DNA of 64,000 bases from Alphaproteobacteria bacterium CG1_02_46_17 (GCA_001871905.1 MNUG01000009.1:1-64000); one strand, 5' to 3'; counted from the first letter of the stretch, positions 27,610-37,133 are shown. The notes: generated by a model from the letters alone, not told the origin. Numbers and translations are program-made.

Positions 27610-29352
27610 ATGTCAGATCAGAATAATCATAACGATCAGGAAGAGTTCGAAGCGATGTTTTCCTCTGAGGAAGGCCGTCGGGATAAGGCACCTGTCCAGA
27701 AAAAACAGGACGGAGATTTTCCTGAAGAGATTCTGGACGTAGACGTTTTTGATGCTGATACAGTGTCTGGAGAAGATCTGGCTGACTTTTCGGATATTGA
27801 TGACGGGGTTGATGAAAACGGTATTTTTGCTGCATCCTCCGGAAAACGAAAAAATCGAAAAAAATCATCCTCTCCGGCAATGATGGCTTTGGTTGTATTG
27901 TTGGCTGTTGGTGGAGCCGGTGGATATTTCTATTATACCAATCCTGAAATTATCAATCAGATTAAAGAGAATTTTGCTGGAGAAGTGGCGTCGTCTTCTT
28001 TGTTATCCGGCTTGAATGTTTTGGATGGAGACTCAAAAGATGCTTCTGGTTCCCAGTTAGATGGTGGAACTCAAGATGTTGATTCTGTGATTGGTGGTAT
28101 CATTGCCCCAAGTGTTGACGAGATGCCTCCACAACCAGAGCCGGTTGAAATGACCGATGCTGCTGGTACTATTGTTGAGAATGCTTCAGGTGTTTCGGAA
28201 AATATGCCTGTACCGGATAATGTTGTGCCGTCTCCTGATGCGCCGTTGGTGGATTCTGGATCTGTGGCCCAGTCTTTGGATGGCGATATGCCACCGCCCC
28301 CCGCGACGCCGGATGCTCCGGTCGAGGAAGTTACTCAAAATTCAGGGTCTGTTGTTCCTGTTCCTGTTGCTGAAAATGAGCAAGTTGCAGAAAATGAAGT
28401 GATTCAGGACCCCGAGCCTGTCGTGGAGGGGAATGCAAAAATTATCCGTCCCACAGAAGATGTGAAGCACAAGATTACTTTGGTTGATGATTTATCACCG
28501 GAAGACAAGCCGAGTGTTTCTGATTTGCAAAGTGCGCCGGTTGTTAAAGCGGACGCAAAGCCAGTTGAGGATCAAGGTGAAGCTGCAACTGCAGACGCAG
28601 AGAAGAAAGATATGTTCTTTGATGCGCCTTCGGGTAAAATTCTGGCAACATTGCCTGCGCCATCTCTGGATGCAAAGCGTGGAAAATACGAAAGTATTAT
28701 TGTTGTAAACTCCCCGACGAAATCATCGAGCAAATCTTCCAAGAAAGCTGCTGTTGACAACCATCTGGATATTCAAACAACGACGCTAGATGATCGTGTG
28801 GTGGCTGCCAGCCGTGCTTTGAAGCTCGGGCGTTATGATGCCGCAAAAAATATGTATGATGAATTATATACCCTTAACCCTCGTGATCCGCGTGTGTTGA
28901 TGGGAAGGGCTATTCTGCTTCAGAAAATCGGCGAACCGGATCGCGCGATTGCCGCCTATGAAGAGGTTCTGGCTGTTGCCCCTGATAACGCAGAGGCTAT
29001 CGTCAATATGGCAGGACTGATCCGTAAGGTGCAGCCGGCCATGGCGTTGAGCAAATTGTTAGATATGCGTCAGAAACATCCTGATAATGCTGCGATTGCC
29101 GCACAGCTCGGTGTGGCTTATGCCGATTCAGGAAATCTGCAGGATGCGTATCGTTACTTAGATCTTGCAACGAGTATGCAGCCTGGCAACGCCCAGCATT
29201 ATTTCAATATGGCGATTATTGCCGAACGGGCGCGGGATATTCCAAAGGCGATCGGCATGTATGAAAAAGCATTGGAAGTGGATGCTATTCATGGCGGTGG
29301 AGCAACCATCAATCGTGATGTGATTTATGATCGCCTGACCCGATTGAGGTAA
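27610..29352 (+). CDS. Membrane-anchored TPR protein of the pilus locus (MshN/PilF-like position)
   Basis: 580 residues. Acidic cytoplasmic N-terminus of about 90 residues, one membrane helix (AMMALVVLLAVGGAGGYFYY), a roughly 280-residue Pro/Val/Glu/Asp-rich stalk, then about five TPR units from about residue 395 (ALKLGRYDAAKNMYDELYTLNPRDPRVLMGR). TPR proteins such as MshN and PilF/PilW help assemble secretins and pili. The ATG at 27610 follows AGGTGAGAAG. Confidence 0.78.
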   Translation: MSDQNNHNDQEEFEAMFSSEEGRRDKAPVQKKQDGDFPEEILDVDVFDADTVSGEDLADFSDIDDGVDENGIFAASSGKRKNRKKSSSPAMMALVVLLAVGGAGGYFYYTNPEIINQIKENFAGEVASSSLLSGLNVLDGDSKDASGSQLDGGTQDVDSVIGGIIAPSVDEMPPQPEPVEMTDAAGTIVENASGVSENMPVPDNVVPSPDAPLVDSGSVAQSLDGDMPPPPATPDAPVEEVTQNSGSVVPVPVAENEQVAENEVIQDPEPVVEGNAKIIRPTEDVKHKITLVDDLSPEDKPSVSDLQSAPVVKADAKPVEDQGEAATADAEKKDMFFDAPSGKILATLPAPSLDAKRGKYESIIVVNSPTKSSSKSSKKAAVDNHLDIQTTTLDDRVVAASRALKLGRYDAAKNMYDELYTLNPRDPRVLMGRAILLQKIGEPDRAIAAYEEVLAVAPDNAEAIVNMAGLIRKVQPAMALSKLLDMRQKHPDNAAIAAQLGVAYADSGNLQDAYRYLDLATSMQPGNAQHYFNMAIIAERARDIPKAIGMYEKALEVDAIHGGGATINRDVIYDRLTRLR

Positions 29353-29380
29353 TCAGTCTTGCCGAAGAGGATGTCTTGAT

Positions 29381-29890
29381 ATGTCCGGTATTGGCTTATT
29401 TTATTCCGATCCTTTTTATACAGCCATTATAGTGGGCGCGGTATTTTGTGTGGGGTTATGTCTGGGCAGTTTTTCCAGTGCCATTGCTTATCGCGCTGTG
29501 CGCGGGGAAAGTTGGATTGTTACTGGCTTTGGAGAAAATAAATCTGCTGCGCGGTCAAAATGTCCACACTGCCATCATCAATTAGGCTTTTATGATTTAA
29601 TCCCTGTCATATCGTGGGTACTTATGGCGGGGAAGTGCCGATACTGCAAAACTCCGATATCTATCCGTTATCCTGTTCTGGAATTATCGGCAGCTTTACT
29701 TCTGAGCGGATATTATCTCTATACCGGCTATTCCCAGAATATTATTCTAAACGGGCTGTTTGTTGTGTCGATACCTTTTTCTTTAGCGTTGATTGCGGCA
29801 AAGTTTGAAAAGGGGAGGAAACTACCCTTCTCTTTATGGTTTATGGGTTTATTATCTATGTGCGGAATGGTAGTATTATGTATCTTCTAA
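29381..29890 (+). CDS. Prepilin-peptidase-like protein keeping only the cysteine domain (no aspartyl protease domain)
   Basis: 169 residues. It matches the N-terminal part of PilD: GSFSSAIAYR, CPHCHHQLGFYDLIPVISW, GKCRYCKTPISIRYPVLEL, with both CxxC pairs of the methyltransferase-linked domain. Where PilD has its first catalytic Asp (near an IDxxxxxLPD segment), this protein reads AAKFEKGRKLPFSLW, and it ends before the second, GxGD. It therefore cannot be a standard A24 peptidase. It may methylate, be an accessory, or be a remnant. A complete peptidase is expected elsewhere. Confidence 0.78.
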   Translation: MSGIGLFYSDPFYTAIIVGAVFCVGLCLGSFSSAIAYRAVRGESWIVTGFGENKSAARSKCPHCHHQLGFYDLIPVISWVLMAGKCRYCKTPISIRYPVLELSAALLLSGYYLYTGYSQNIILNGLFVVSIPFSLALIAAKFEKGRKLPFSLWFMGLLSMCGMVVLCIF

Positions 29891-29891
29891 T

Positions 29892-29916
29892 CGATGTTTT
29901 TATCAATTAAACATCG
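29892..29916 (+). other. Intergenic hairpin between the PilD-like gene and pilT
   Basis: CGATGTTT and AAACATCG form an 8-bp stem with a 9-nt loop, 2 nt after the PilD-like stop codon. There is no T-run after it, so it is more likely an mRNA-processing or stabilising hairpin than a full terminator. Confidence 0.45.
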
Positions 29917-29998
29917 GACTTCACCGCAAATATTTACTTTCCGTTCGTAATTCTCAGGTAAGAATAGGGGACGGGTCTTTCGCCTCTGGAGGAATATT

Positions 29999-31165
29999 AT
30001 GGACATTACTCAACTTCTCGCGTTTGTTATGCAGAACAATGCATCCGATTTGCATTTGAGCGCAACAAACCCGCCGATCGTGCGTGTTTACGGGACGTTG
30101 AAGCGTCTGAAGGCCGAGGCTCTCACCAATGATGATATTCGAGGCATGTTGTACTCGATTATGAATGATGACCAGCGGGCCGAATTTGAAAAAAATCTTG
30201 AGATAGATTTCGCGATTGCCTTTGGAGAAAAAGCACGTTTCCGTGTGAATGCCTTTACAAACAGGAATGGAGCTGCGGCTGTGTTCCGTACCATTCCATC
30301 CGTTATTCCGTCGATGGAGGAGCTTGATCTCCCTCCAATTATGCGCCGTTTTGCTGAATTGGAAAAAGGGATCGTCCTTGTGACGGGGCCAACCGGTTCG
30401 GGTAAATCCACAACTTTGGCTTCGATGATTAATCACATTAACGAGACGATGCCCAAACATATTCTGACGGTTGAAGACCCTGTTGAGTTTTTTCACACAT
30501 CAAAGAAAGCCCTGATCAATCACCGAGAGTTGGGAACTGACACACAAAGTTTTTCCCGCGCTTTGAAAAGTGCTCTGCGGGAAGACCCTGATGTTATTCT
30601 GGTGGGGGAGATGCGCGACCATGAAACAATTTCTCTGGCCTTGACGGCAGCGGAAACCGGACACCTTGTTTTCGGGACACTTCACTCGAACTCGGCATCC
30701 AAAACCATTGACCGTATTATTGATGTGTTCCCGACGGGCGATAAGGAAATGATCCGCGCGATGCTGTCGAGTTCGTTGCAGGGTGTTATTGCCCAAACTC
30801 TTTTGAAACGTAAGGGCGGACAGGGGCGTGTGGCAGCGTTCGAAGTTCTGGTTGGAACCAACGCAGTACGAAACCTGATCCGCGAAAACCAGATTCCGCA
30901 GATGTATTCCATGATCCAGACTGGTTCTCGTTACGGTATGATTACCATGGAAGACTCAATCGAGAGCTTGCTTGATCAAGGAATTGTGGATGAAGAAGAA
31001 GTGCGTGCAGCCTTGATGAAGGCTACCGATGAAGAAGGTGGCGACCGTGATAGCGGTATGGCAAGTGCAGCCAAAGGTGGGGCGTCTATGCGCCGTAAAA
31101 CTGCCGGACCGGATGCGATGGCGGATGATGACAGCATTAACACTGATGAGGGATATTCGTTTTGA
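29999..31165 (+). CDS. pilT: Type IV pilus retraction ATPase
   Basis: 388 residues. N-terminal PAS-like domain (NNASDLHLSATNPP), Walker A GPTGSGKSTT, Asp box TVEDPVEF, Walker B DPDVILVGEMRD, His box FGTLHSN, and AIRNLIRE-like (AVRNLIREN) with a QMYSMIQTG segment typical of PilT. It powers pilus retraction and twitching. ATG at 29999 with a GGAGGAA site. It overlaps the next ATPase gene by 4 nt (TTGA). Confidence 0.95.
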   Translation: MDITQLLAFVMQNNASDLHLSATNPPIVRVYGTLKRLKAEALTNDDIRGMLYSIMNDDQRAEFEKNLEIDFAIAFGEKARFRVNAFTNRNGAAAVFRTIPSVIPSMEELDLPPIMRRFAELEKGIVLVTGPTGSGKSTTLASMINHINETMPKHILTVEDPVEFFHTSKKALINHRELGTDTQSFSRALKSALREDPDVILVGEMRDHETISLALTAAETGHLVFGTLHSNSASKTIDRIIDVFPTGDKEMIRAMLSSSLQGVIAQTLLKRKGGQGRVAAFEVLVGTNAVRNLIRENQIPQMYSMIQTGSRYGMITMEDSIESLLDQGIVDEEEVRAALMKATDEEGGDRDSGMASAAKGGASMRRKTAGPDAMADDDSINTDEGYSF

Positions 31166-32289
31166 GCGAACCTTTGATCTATTCCTATCTGGTTCAGATG
31201 AATCGTCAAAATGCTACGGATTTGTACTTGACTGTCGGAGTTCCTCCTACGCTGCGTGTTGATGATCGTTTGATCCATGTTTCATCTCAAAATATTGATT
31301 CAGCCCAGATGGGAGATATTCTGGGTACTATTCTGACCACGCGCCAGCGACGGGAATTCGAATCCAAAATGGAATTGAATACGGCTATCGATATGGGCGG
31401 GCATGGACGCTTTCGCGTGAACATCCTGCAGCAACGGCATCAGCCGGCTTTGGTTATCCGGCGGATTATTTCGCGTATCCCGAGTTTTGATGAATTGAGA
31501 TTGCCACCCTTGATGCAACAGCTTTCAATGTTGAGGCGGGGCTTGATCTTGTTAACCGGTATGACGGGGTCGGGGAAATCAACGACTTTGGCGTCAATGG
31601 TTGATTATCGAAATTCCAATTCGCAAGGGCATATTATTACCATTGAAGATCCGATCGAATATCATCACGAGCATAAGAGTTGTGTTGTAACGCAGCGCGA
31701 AGTCGGGGTTGATACGGAAAATTATGCGGTGGCTTTGAAAAATGCCCTGCGACAACGGCCAGACGTTATTCTGGTTGGAGAGATCAGGGATCGTGAAGTG
31801 ATGGAGCAAGCTTTGACGGCCTCCGAAACCGGACATTTGTGTCTGGCAACAATCCACACGAATAATTCATACCAAGCCATTGAGCGGATTGTGAATCTGT
31901 TTAATGAGGATATGCATCAGCAGATCCGTTTGAATCTGGCGACTAATTTGCGTGCCATTATATCCCAGCGACTTGTTTCAACAAAAACAGGGGGGATGAC
32001 CGTTGCTCTTGAGGTGATGCTTAATCAAGGCTTGGTTAAAGAATTGATTTTAGAAGGAAAAATATCAAAAATTCGCGATGTCATGGAGGCCAACCAGAAT
32101 TTGGGAATGGGAACCTTTGACCAATCATTGCTGGTGTTGTTTCAGGCTGGTGTTATTACCGAAGAGGTTGCTCTGTCCCAGAGTGATCTGCCGGGTGACA
32201 TGAAGATCAAGCTTCAGCAAGTGCGTCTTGGTGGATCGCAGTCGGGGCTATCCCAAATGGACACCTCGCTTTTGACAATTTCTGAATAG
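31162..32289 (+). CDS. pilU: PilT-dependent retraction ATPase (PilU-like)
   Basis: 375 residues, paralogous to PilT. Core motifs: DLYLTVGVPPTLRV, Walker A GMTGSGKSTT, Asp box TIEDPIEYHHEH, Walker B RPDVILVGEIRD, His box ATIHTNN. The IEYHHEHK segment and C-terminal length fit PilU, which assists PilT in retraction. TTG start at 31162 overlaps the pilT stop (TTGA); a GAGG lies about 10 nt upstream. Confidence 0.9.
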   Translation: MSEPLIYSYLVQMNRQNATDLYLTVGVPPTLRVDDRLIHVSSQNIDSAQMGDILGTILTTRQRREFESKMELNTAIDMGGHGRFRVNILQQRHQPALVIRRIISRIPSFDELRLPPLMQQLSMLRRGLILLTGMTGSGKSTTLASMVDYRNSNSQGHIITIEDPIEYHHEHKSCVVTQREVGVDTENYAVALKNALRQRPDVILVGEIRDREVMEQALTASETGHLCLATIHTNNSYQAIERIVNLFNEDMHQQIRLNLATNLRAIISQRLVSTKTGGMTVALEVMLNQGLVKELILEGKISKIRDVMEANQNLGMGTFDQSLLVLFQAGVITEEVALSQSDLPGDMKIKLQQVRLGGSQSGLSQMDTSLLTISE

Positions 32290-32406
32290 CGGCGGAATAG
32301 TGTCTGGTAATAAGAATAAAAATGGGGTAGAATCACTCAAGCTGTCTCAACGATGGTCCTACCTTTTTTGTTCATTTTAGTCTAAAGATTTAGCAGAGTT
32401 TTTGCC

Positions 32407-34467
32407 ATGACACTGAAACCTTCCTCTCTCAAGACTACGGTTACGAGCCTTCTTGCGTTATCGGTCTTTCTTCCTGCGTCGGGCTGTGATCTGGCGAATA
32501 ACCACACAAAAATGGATCGCTCGACCAATAACGAGTTTCAGGATTTCCGTGATGCCCTTGCTCCGCGCGAAGAGGGGTTTGGTGACCAATCTTCCATGGC
32601 ATCGGATATCCCCGATTTGCAGCCATATGTTTCCGACAGTGTGGAAAAGCTTCCGCCAATGCCTCTGGTGTCGATTTCGATCAACCAGAGTGTCCCGTTA
32701 CGTGAGGCCTTGTTCGAATTGGCCAAGCAGGCTGATTATGATATCGAACTTGATCCGCGTATCAGTGGGTCGGTTATCTTTACGGCGCGTAATCGCCCGA
32801 TGGATGTTGTGATTGACCGGATTTGTGAAATCTCAGGGCTGCGCTATAAATTTGACGAGAATACCTTGCGGATCGAATTGGATACGCCGTACTCCAAGAA
32901 TTATAAAATTGATTATCTGAGCTTTACCCGTAAAAACAGTGGTTCCATGAAAACGGATGTTTCTGTTGCCAGTGGCGGCGGGGAAGGTGGTGTTGGTGGT
33001 GGATCAACCTTCTCTGTTGATACATCTGCGGATTCGGATTTCTGGGCTGAGCTGGATACCAACCTGAAACAAATTCTTGCTTCCAACGCGTCTGGAAGTT
33101 ATCTGAAGACATCGGATGACCCGCAGATTACCTTGACGACAGCGGGCCCAACCAATCCTCCTGTTCCTCCGGTGGACGCGGCGTTGTTGCAGGATGGTTC
33201 TGCTGCAGCGACTGTTTCTCCTCAGGCAGGTGGTGATTATTATGTGACGTCTCCGGTTTCTCTTCCTGCCACTACGCAAGAGCCCCAATCTGAGCCGGTT
33301 GTCGGAGATAGTGTGAATGTTGACACTTCTGCGACTGCCAATGAAGCGGTCAATCAGCCAACGGCTGCTCCTGCCCAACCTTCGTCTGTTCCTTTGGAAG
33401 GTGGTGCCGCAGGGCAGACTGCCGTTGCGCCTGTGCCAACCTTGAAAATCGAGTCCTTGCCATCTTCTCTGGCAACCGGGGCAAGTTCCGCGCAGAATGA
33501 AATTTCCTTTACCCCGTCCTTTTCCTTGAATAAGCAAGCGGGAATCGTTTCTGTTTATGCGAATGAGCGTTTGCACAAGAAAGTTAGGGAATATCTTGAT
33601 GAGTTGAGGCGTTCGAGTACCTCACAAGTCCTGATCGAAGCCAAGGTTCTGGAAGTCTCTTTGTCTGACGAGTTCGCGACGGGGATCAAGTGGGATCTGC
33701 TTGACCGTGTTGGTGACTTTAATTTGACAGGAACTTTTACAAAACCATCCTTTAGTTCAGCTTCAACCAATGTTCTCACCCTAGGGTTCACGGGGGATGA
33801 TATTAGTTCTTTTGTTGATGCCTTGTCCCGTTTTGGAACGGTTCATGCCTTGGCAAGCCCACGGCTGACCGTTTTGAATAATCAGGCGGCTGTTTTGAAC
33901 GTGGCGAGAAATCAGGTTTATTTCAAGCTGGATGTTGAGTCTGATACAACATCCGATGGAACAAATGCAACGACCAGTGTGACAGTTGATTCTGAAATTA
34001 AAACAGTGCCGGAAGGTGTTTTGATTAACGTGATGCCATCCATTAATCTGGATAAAAATATGGTATCGATGCAAGTTCGTCCAACCGTGACCAAGATTGA
34101 AGAATATGTTTCTGATCCCGGGGTTGCGTATGTTGCCGCGCAGAATAATGTTGATATTGAATCCCTTATTCCGATTGTGAATGTTCAGGAAGTCGATTCC
34201 GTTTTGAATATGCGCTCGGGTGAAATGATGGTGATGGGAGGCTTGTTGCAAGACAGCTCGTCATCCCAACAAGAGGGGGTTCCTGTTGCCAGCGAGATTC
34301 CTATTTTTGGTGGATTGTTCCGTAATCAGGGAGATACAGTCAAAAAATCCGAGCTGGTTATTTTCCTGAAAGCGACCATTCTGAATGAAGCGAATGAAAG
34401 TATTCATCAGACTGATCGTGATTTGTATAAGAACTTCAGTCAGGATAGACGTCCTGCGAAAATGTAG
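32407..34467 (+). CDS. Type IV pilus outer-membrane secretin lipoprotein (PilQ/MshL family)
   Basis: 686 residues. A lipoprotein signal (lipobox LPASGC, near residue 27) precedes a secretin/TonB short N-terminal domain (SVPLREALFELAKQADYDIELDP), a Gly/Pro/Ala-rich region of about 200 residues, and the C-terminal secretin domain (VLIEAKVLEVSLSDEFATGIKW, then VPVASEIPIFGGLFRN). It forms the outer-membrane pore for the pilus. The lipobox and compact layout resemble MshL more than long PilQ proteins. Confidence 0.92.
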   Translation: MTLKPSSLKTTVTSLLALSVFLPASGCDLANNHTKMDRSTNNEFQDFRDALAPREEGFGDQSSMASDIPDLQPYVSDSVEKLPPMPLVSISINQSVPLREALFELAKQADYDIELDPRISGSVIFTARNRPMDVVIDRICEISGLRYKFDENTLRIELDTPYSKNYKIDYLSFTRKNSGSMKTDVSVASGGGEGGVGGGSTFSVDTSADSDFWAELDTNLKQILASNASGSYLKTSDDPQITLTTAGPTNPPVPPVDAALLQDGSAAATVSPQAGGDYYVTSPVSLPATTQEPQSEPVVGDSVNVDTSATANEAVNQPTAAPAQPSSVPLEGGAAGQTAVAPVPTLKIESLPSSLATGASSAQNEISFTPSFSLNKQAGIVSVYANERLHKKVREYLDELRRSSTSQVLIEAKVLEVSLSDEFATGIKWDLLDRVGDFNLTGTFTKPSFSSASTNVLTLGFTGDDISSFVDALSRFGTVHALASPRLTVLNNQAAVLNVARNQVYFKLDVESDTTSDGTNATTSVTVDSEIKTVPEGVLINVMPSINLDKNMVSMQVRPTVTKIEEYVSDPGVAYVAAQNNVDIESLIPIVNVQEVDSVLNMRSGEMMVMGGLLQDSSSSQQEGVPVASEIPIFGGLFRNQGDTVKKSELVIFLKATILNEANESIHQTDRDLYKNFSQDRRPAKM

Positions 34468-34480
34468 TTTGTGAAGAGGA

Positions 34481-35254
34481 ATGTCCTTACACCTGATTAA
34501 ATATGTGCTGCTTGCAGCGTTTAGGGATCGCATGCTCTGGGGAGTAGTCGCGATCTCTCTTTTGGGGGCCTGTTTGTCCCTGTTTTCTGGATCTGCTGCG
34601 ATTATCGAACAGGACCAGTTCGTCATATCCTATATGGCGGGAGGGATCAGAATTTTATCCCTGATGGGACTGGTATTGTTTGTTGTCTTTTATATCAGAA
34701 GATCCTTTGATGCCCGGGATGTCGAGTTTTTACTGACACGGCCGATCTCCCGTGTTTCTTTTGTGTTGTCCCATGTCGTCGCGTTTTCTATTTTATCAAT
34801 TATGAGTGCTGGCTTTCTTGCCTTACTCTTATTTTTTGTTGTTCAGGGTAAGAATGTCCCTGAGGGTATGATGTTGTGGGCATTCGGTGTGATGTTCGAA
34901 TATATTATTGTATCCAATACAGCATTCTTTTTTTCCATGGTTTTGGGGAGCCCCGTGACGGCGGGGCTTTCGACTTTGGGGTTTTATGTCCTTTCTCGCA
35001 TGATGGGGGGGCTTCTGGCTATCTCAGCCCAAGTGGGAAATAGTGCTCATGCCGGGGTCTATAAAGGTCTTTCGCATGTCATGGATGTTGTGTCTGTTAT
35101 TATTCCCCGTTTGGATCTAATGGCCCAGACATCCTGGCTAATTTATGGGGATGCTAAAATTTCGGATTGGGGATTTATCCTTTTGCAGGGGGTTGTTTTT
35201 CTTTCTTTGGTGGTTGGTGCCACGATTATTGATTTGAAACGCAAACAGTTTTAA
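34481..35254 (+). CDS. ABC-2 type permease (PilI-like candidate)
   Basis: 257 residues with six hydrophobic segments, no large soluble domain. ABC-2 permease features include the segment DVEFLLTRPISRVSFVLSHV after the second helix, common in NosY/GldF-type permeases. It has no ATPase beside it; the only unpaired ABC-2-type ATPase in the locus is at 26760. It starts 13 nt after the secretin stop, so it is in the same operon. Confidence 0.78.
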   Translation: MSLHLIKYVLLAAFRDRMLWGVVAISLLGACLSLFSGSAAIIEQDQFVISYMAGGIRILSLMGLVLFVVFYIRRSFDARDVEFLLTRPISRVSFVLSHVVAFSILSIMSAGFLALLLFFVVQGKNVPEGMMLWAFGVMFEYIIVSNTAFFFSMVLGSPVTAGLSTLGFYVLSRMMGGLLAISAQVGNSAHAGVYKGLSHVMDVVSVIIPRLDLMAQTSWLIYGDAKISDWGFILLQGVVFLSLVVGATIIDLKRKQF

Positions 35255-35264
35255 GGTTTGCCTG

Positions 35265-35999
35265 ATGGCTAGATTCTTTCGTCTTTTCCACCCTGCTTTG
35301 GTAGTTCTTTTAGGTTGTGCCATTTTGGCAAACATCTTTATGTCGCATTATACGCGCGATATGAAAGCCAAATGGGTGAACGTGCCTCTTCCCCCATCTT
35401 CTTTGGGGATTTCTTCTGCTTTTTTGGGAGATCGTGAGCTGGCGTTTCGTTCCAGCGCGATGGCTTTGCAAAGTTTCGGGAATGAGACCGGACAGGTTCA
35501 GGCCTTGAAAGATTATAATTACGACCATTTAGGGAAATGGTTTGACATGGAAGACCAGTTAAACCATCGGTCTGATTATGTCCCGTTTTTAGCGGCGTAT
35601 TATTTTGGCGCTACACAAGATCCGTCTCAGTTGGGGCCGGTTATCGCGTATTTACGTCAAGTGGGGAAAAATCCCGAGGGCGAGAAATGGCGGTGGCTGG
35701 GGCAGGCGGTCTATTTGGCTCGTCACAAGATGAAGGACAATGATCTGGCATTGCAGTTGGCCGAAGAGCTGGCCGATACGTATCGTCCGGGTATGCCAGC
35801 ATGGCCGTTGCAAATGAAAGCCATAATTGCCTCTGATATTGGAGATAAGGATCTGGCTTATTCCATGATGGTGGAAATGTTGAGGACAAGTTCGGAGAGT
35901 ATGCACCCGAACGAAGTTAATTTCATGTTGGATTATATCTGTAATACCATCCTCAGCCCTGTTCAGAAGGGTCGGGATGCTCTATGTAAAGATCAATGA
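35265..35999 (+). CDS. Membrane-anchored helical-repeat protein (PilG-like candidate)
   Basis: 244 residues. One N-terminal helix (LVVLLGCAILANIFM) and a soluble, wholly helical body with TPR-like spacing (AAYYFGATQDPSQLGPVIAYL; LALQLAEELADTYRPGMPAWP). I do not recognise it by sequence. Its place 10 nt after the permease suggests an accessory to the ABC transporter, like PilG of Myxococcus. The stop overlaps the next start (ATGA). Confidence 0.6.
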   Translation: MARFFRLFHPALVVLLGCAILANIFMSHYTRDMKAKWVNVPLPPSSLGISSAFLGDRELAFRSSAMALQSFGNETGQVQALKDYNYDHLGKWFDMEDQLNHRSDYVPFLAAYYFGATQDPSQLGPVIAYLRQVGKNPEGEKWRWLGQAVYLARHKMKDNDLALQLAEELADTYRPGMPAWPLQMKAIIASDIGDKDLAYSMMVEMLRTSSESMHPNEVNFMLDYICNTILSPVQKGRDALCKDQ

Positions 36000-37105
36000 G
36001 CAGGACACCGTACACAATTCCGGAATTTTCATTTTCCCTGAGCGAGATTTTCGCGTTGATCGGATTGGTTCAGGCTGTTGCTGTTATTGTCTATATCCTG
36101 TTTCGTGCAGGGCATGTCCGTCATGTGGTTGTGCCTGTTTTCTGTTTCTTTGTTCTGGGATGTGTGTTCCTGCTGGATTTCGGACATAGCCGTCTGGCAC
36201 ATGAGTTTCCCCTTTATCCCTTTGTGCAGAATAGTTTGTGGCTGGCGGTTCCAGCTTTTTCTGTGCTGCTGATTATTCAGGTCGCAGATTTGGGAGCGTT
36301 CCCGAAGGCTGGATATTGGCTGAATTTATTGGTGCCTTTGGCAGCATCCATACTCGGTTGGGTTTCCGGGGCTCTTGTTCTCGATCACCAGTCTTGTCAG
36401 ATTTTTGATTATTGCGGGATGGATGAGCGGTTACAGGCCGGAACCGTACTCGGAATTATGGCGGGGCTGGTTTGCTTCTGGATTGCGCGAGGTTCGTTTG
36501 AGCCACTGAGCGAGGATAAAGAAACAAAGGGGGAGCGGTTCTGGCTGATTATCTCTTTCATTGTTATGAACCTGCTGTTTATTTTTGTGACGTTGTTATC
36601 GGTCTCCGGCACGGTCTCCGGACAGGCTTATTTTCTATTGCGCGATGTGTTGGGTGTGGGCATGTCTTATGTTGCATCGACCAGTTTATTTCGCATTTAT
36701 CCGCCTTCCATCAAGTTGGAAAAAAGAGAGACGGCAGACAAGCCTAGCGAGGAAGATTTCGAGTTAATCAGAAAACTCAATCAGTTACTTGATCTTGATA
36801 AGGTTTATCATGAATTTAGTTTTTCACGATCAGATCTGGCACGTGAACTTGGCATATCAGAAGCGCGTGTTTCAAGGCTGGTGAGCATGGCTTTCGAGAA
36901 AAGTTTGCCGCAAGTTATCAATGAACGGCGAATCAAAGATTCCCTTTTATTGCTGGATCAGACAGACGCCCAGATTTCTGTGGTGGCAGAGCAAGTCGGG
37001 TTCAATTCAGTGCCGACTTTTAACCGTGTTTTCAAAGATAATATGGGTGTTTCACCAAGCGAATATCGGTTGGGAAATAAAAATGAGTCTGATTGTGGAA
37101 AATAG
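35996..37105 (+). CDS. Membrane-bound AraC-family transcriptional regulator
   Basis: 369 residues. The first 240 hold about seven hydrophobic helices; the last 110 are an AraC-type double helix-turn-helix (FSRSDLARELGISEARVSRLV and VAEQVGFNSVPTFNRVFKDNMGVSPSEYR). Such proteins sense a signal in or near the membrane and act on DNA directly. It ends 176 bp before the prepilin gene, so control of pilin or of the pilus operon is the obvious guess. ATGA overlap with the previous gene shows it is in the operon. Confidence 0.88.
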   Translation: MSRTPYTIPEFSFSLSEIFALIGLVQAVAVIVYILFRAGHVRHVVVPVFCFFVLGCVFLLDFGHSRLAHEFPLYPFVQNSLWLAVPAFSVLLIIQVADLGAFPKAGYWLNLLVPLAASILGWVSGALVLDHQSCQIFDYCGMDERLQAGTVLGIMAGLVCFWIARGSFEPLSEDKETKGERFWLIISFIVMNLLFIFVTLLSVSGTVSGQAYFLLRDVLGVGMSYVASTSLFRIYPPSIKLEKRETADKPSEEDFELIRKLNQLLDLDKVYHEFSFSRSDLARELGISEARVSRLVSMAFEKSLPQVINERRIKDSLLLLDQTDAQISVVAEQVGFNSVPTFNRVFKDNMGVSPSEYRLGNKNESDCGK

Positions 37106-37133
37106 CTTCTCAATCTGACAAATTGAGAAGCTA
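37103..37133 (+). other. 12-bp inverted repeat at the regulator's stop codon
   Basis: AGCTTCTCAAT (37104-37114) pairs with ATTGAGAAGCT (37122-37132), extended by T37103-A133, with a 7-nt loop. It starts inside the stop codon of the AraC gene. No T-run follows directly, so it may be an operator, an RNA-processing hairpin or a transcript-end protector ahead of the pilin gene. Confidence 0.5.
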
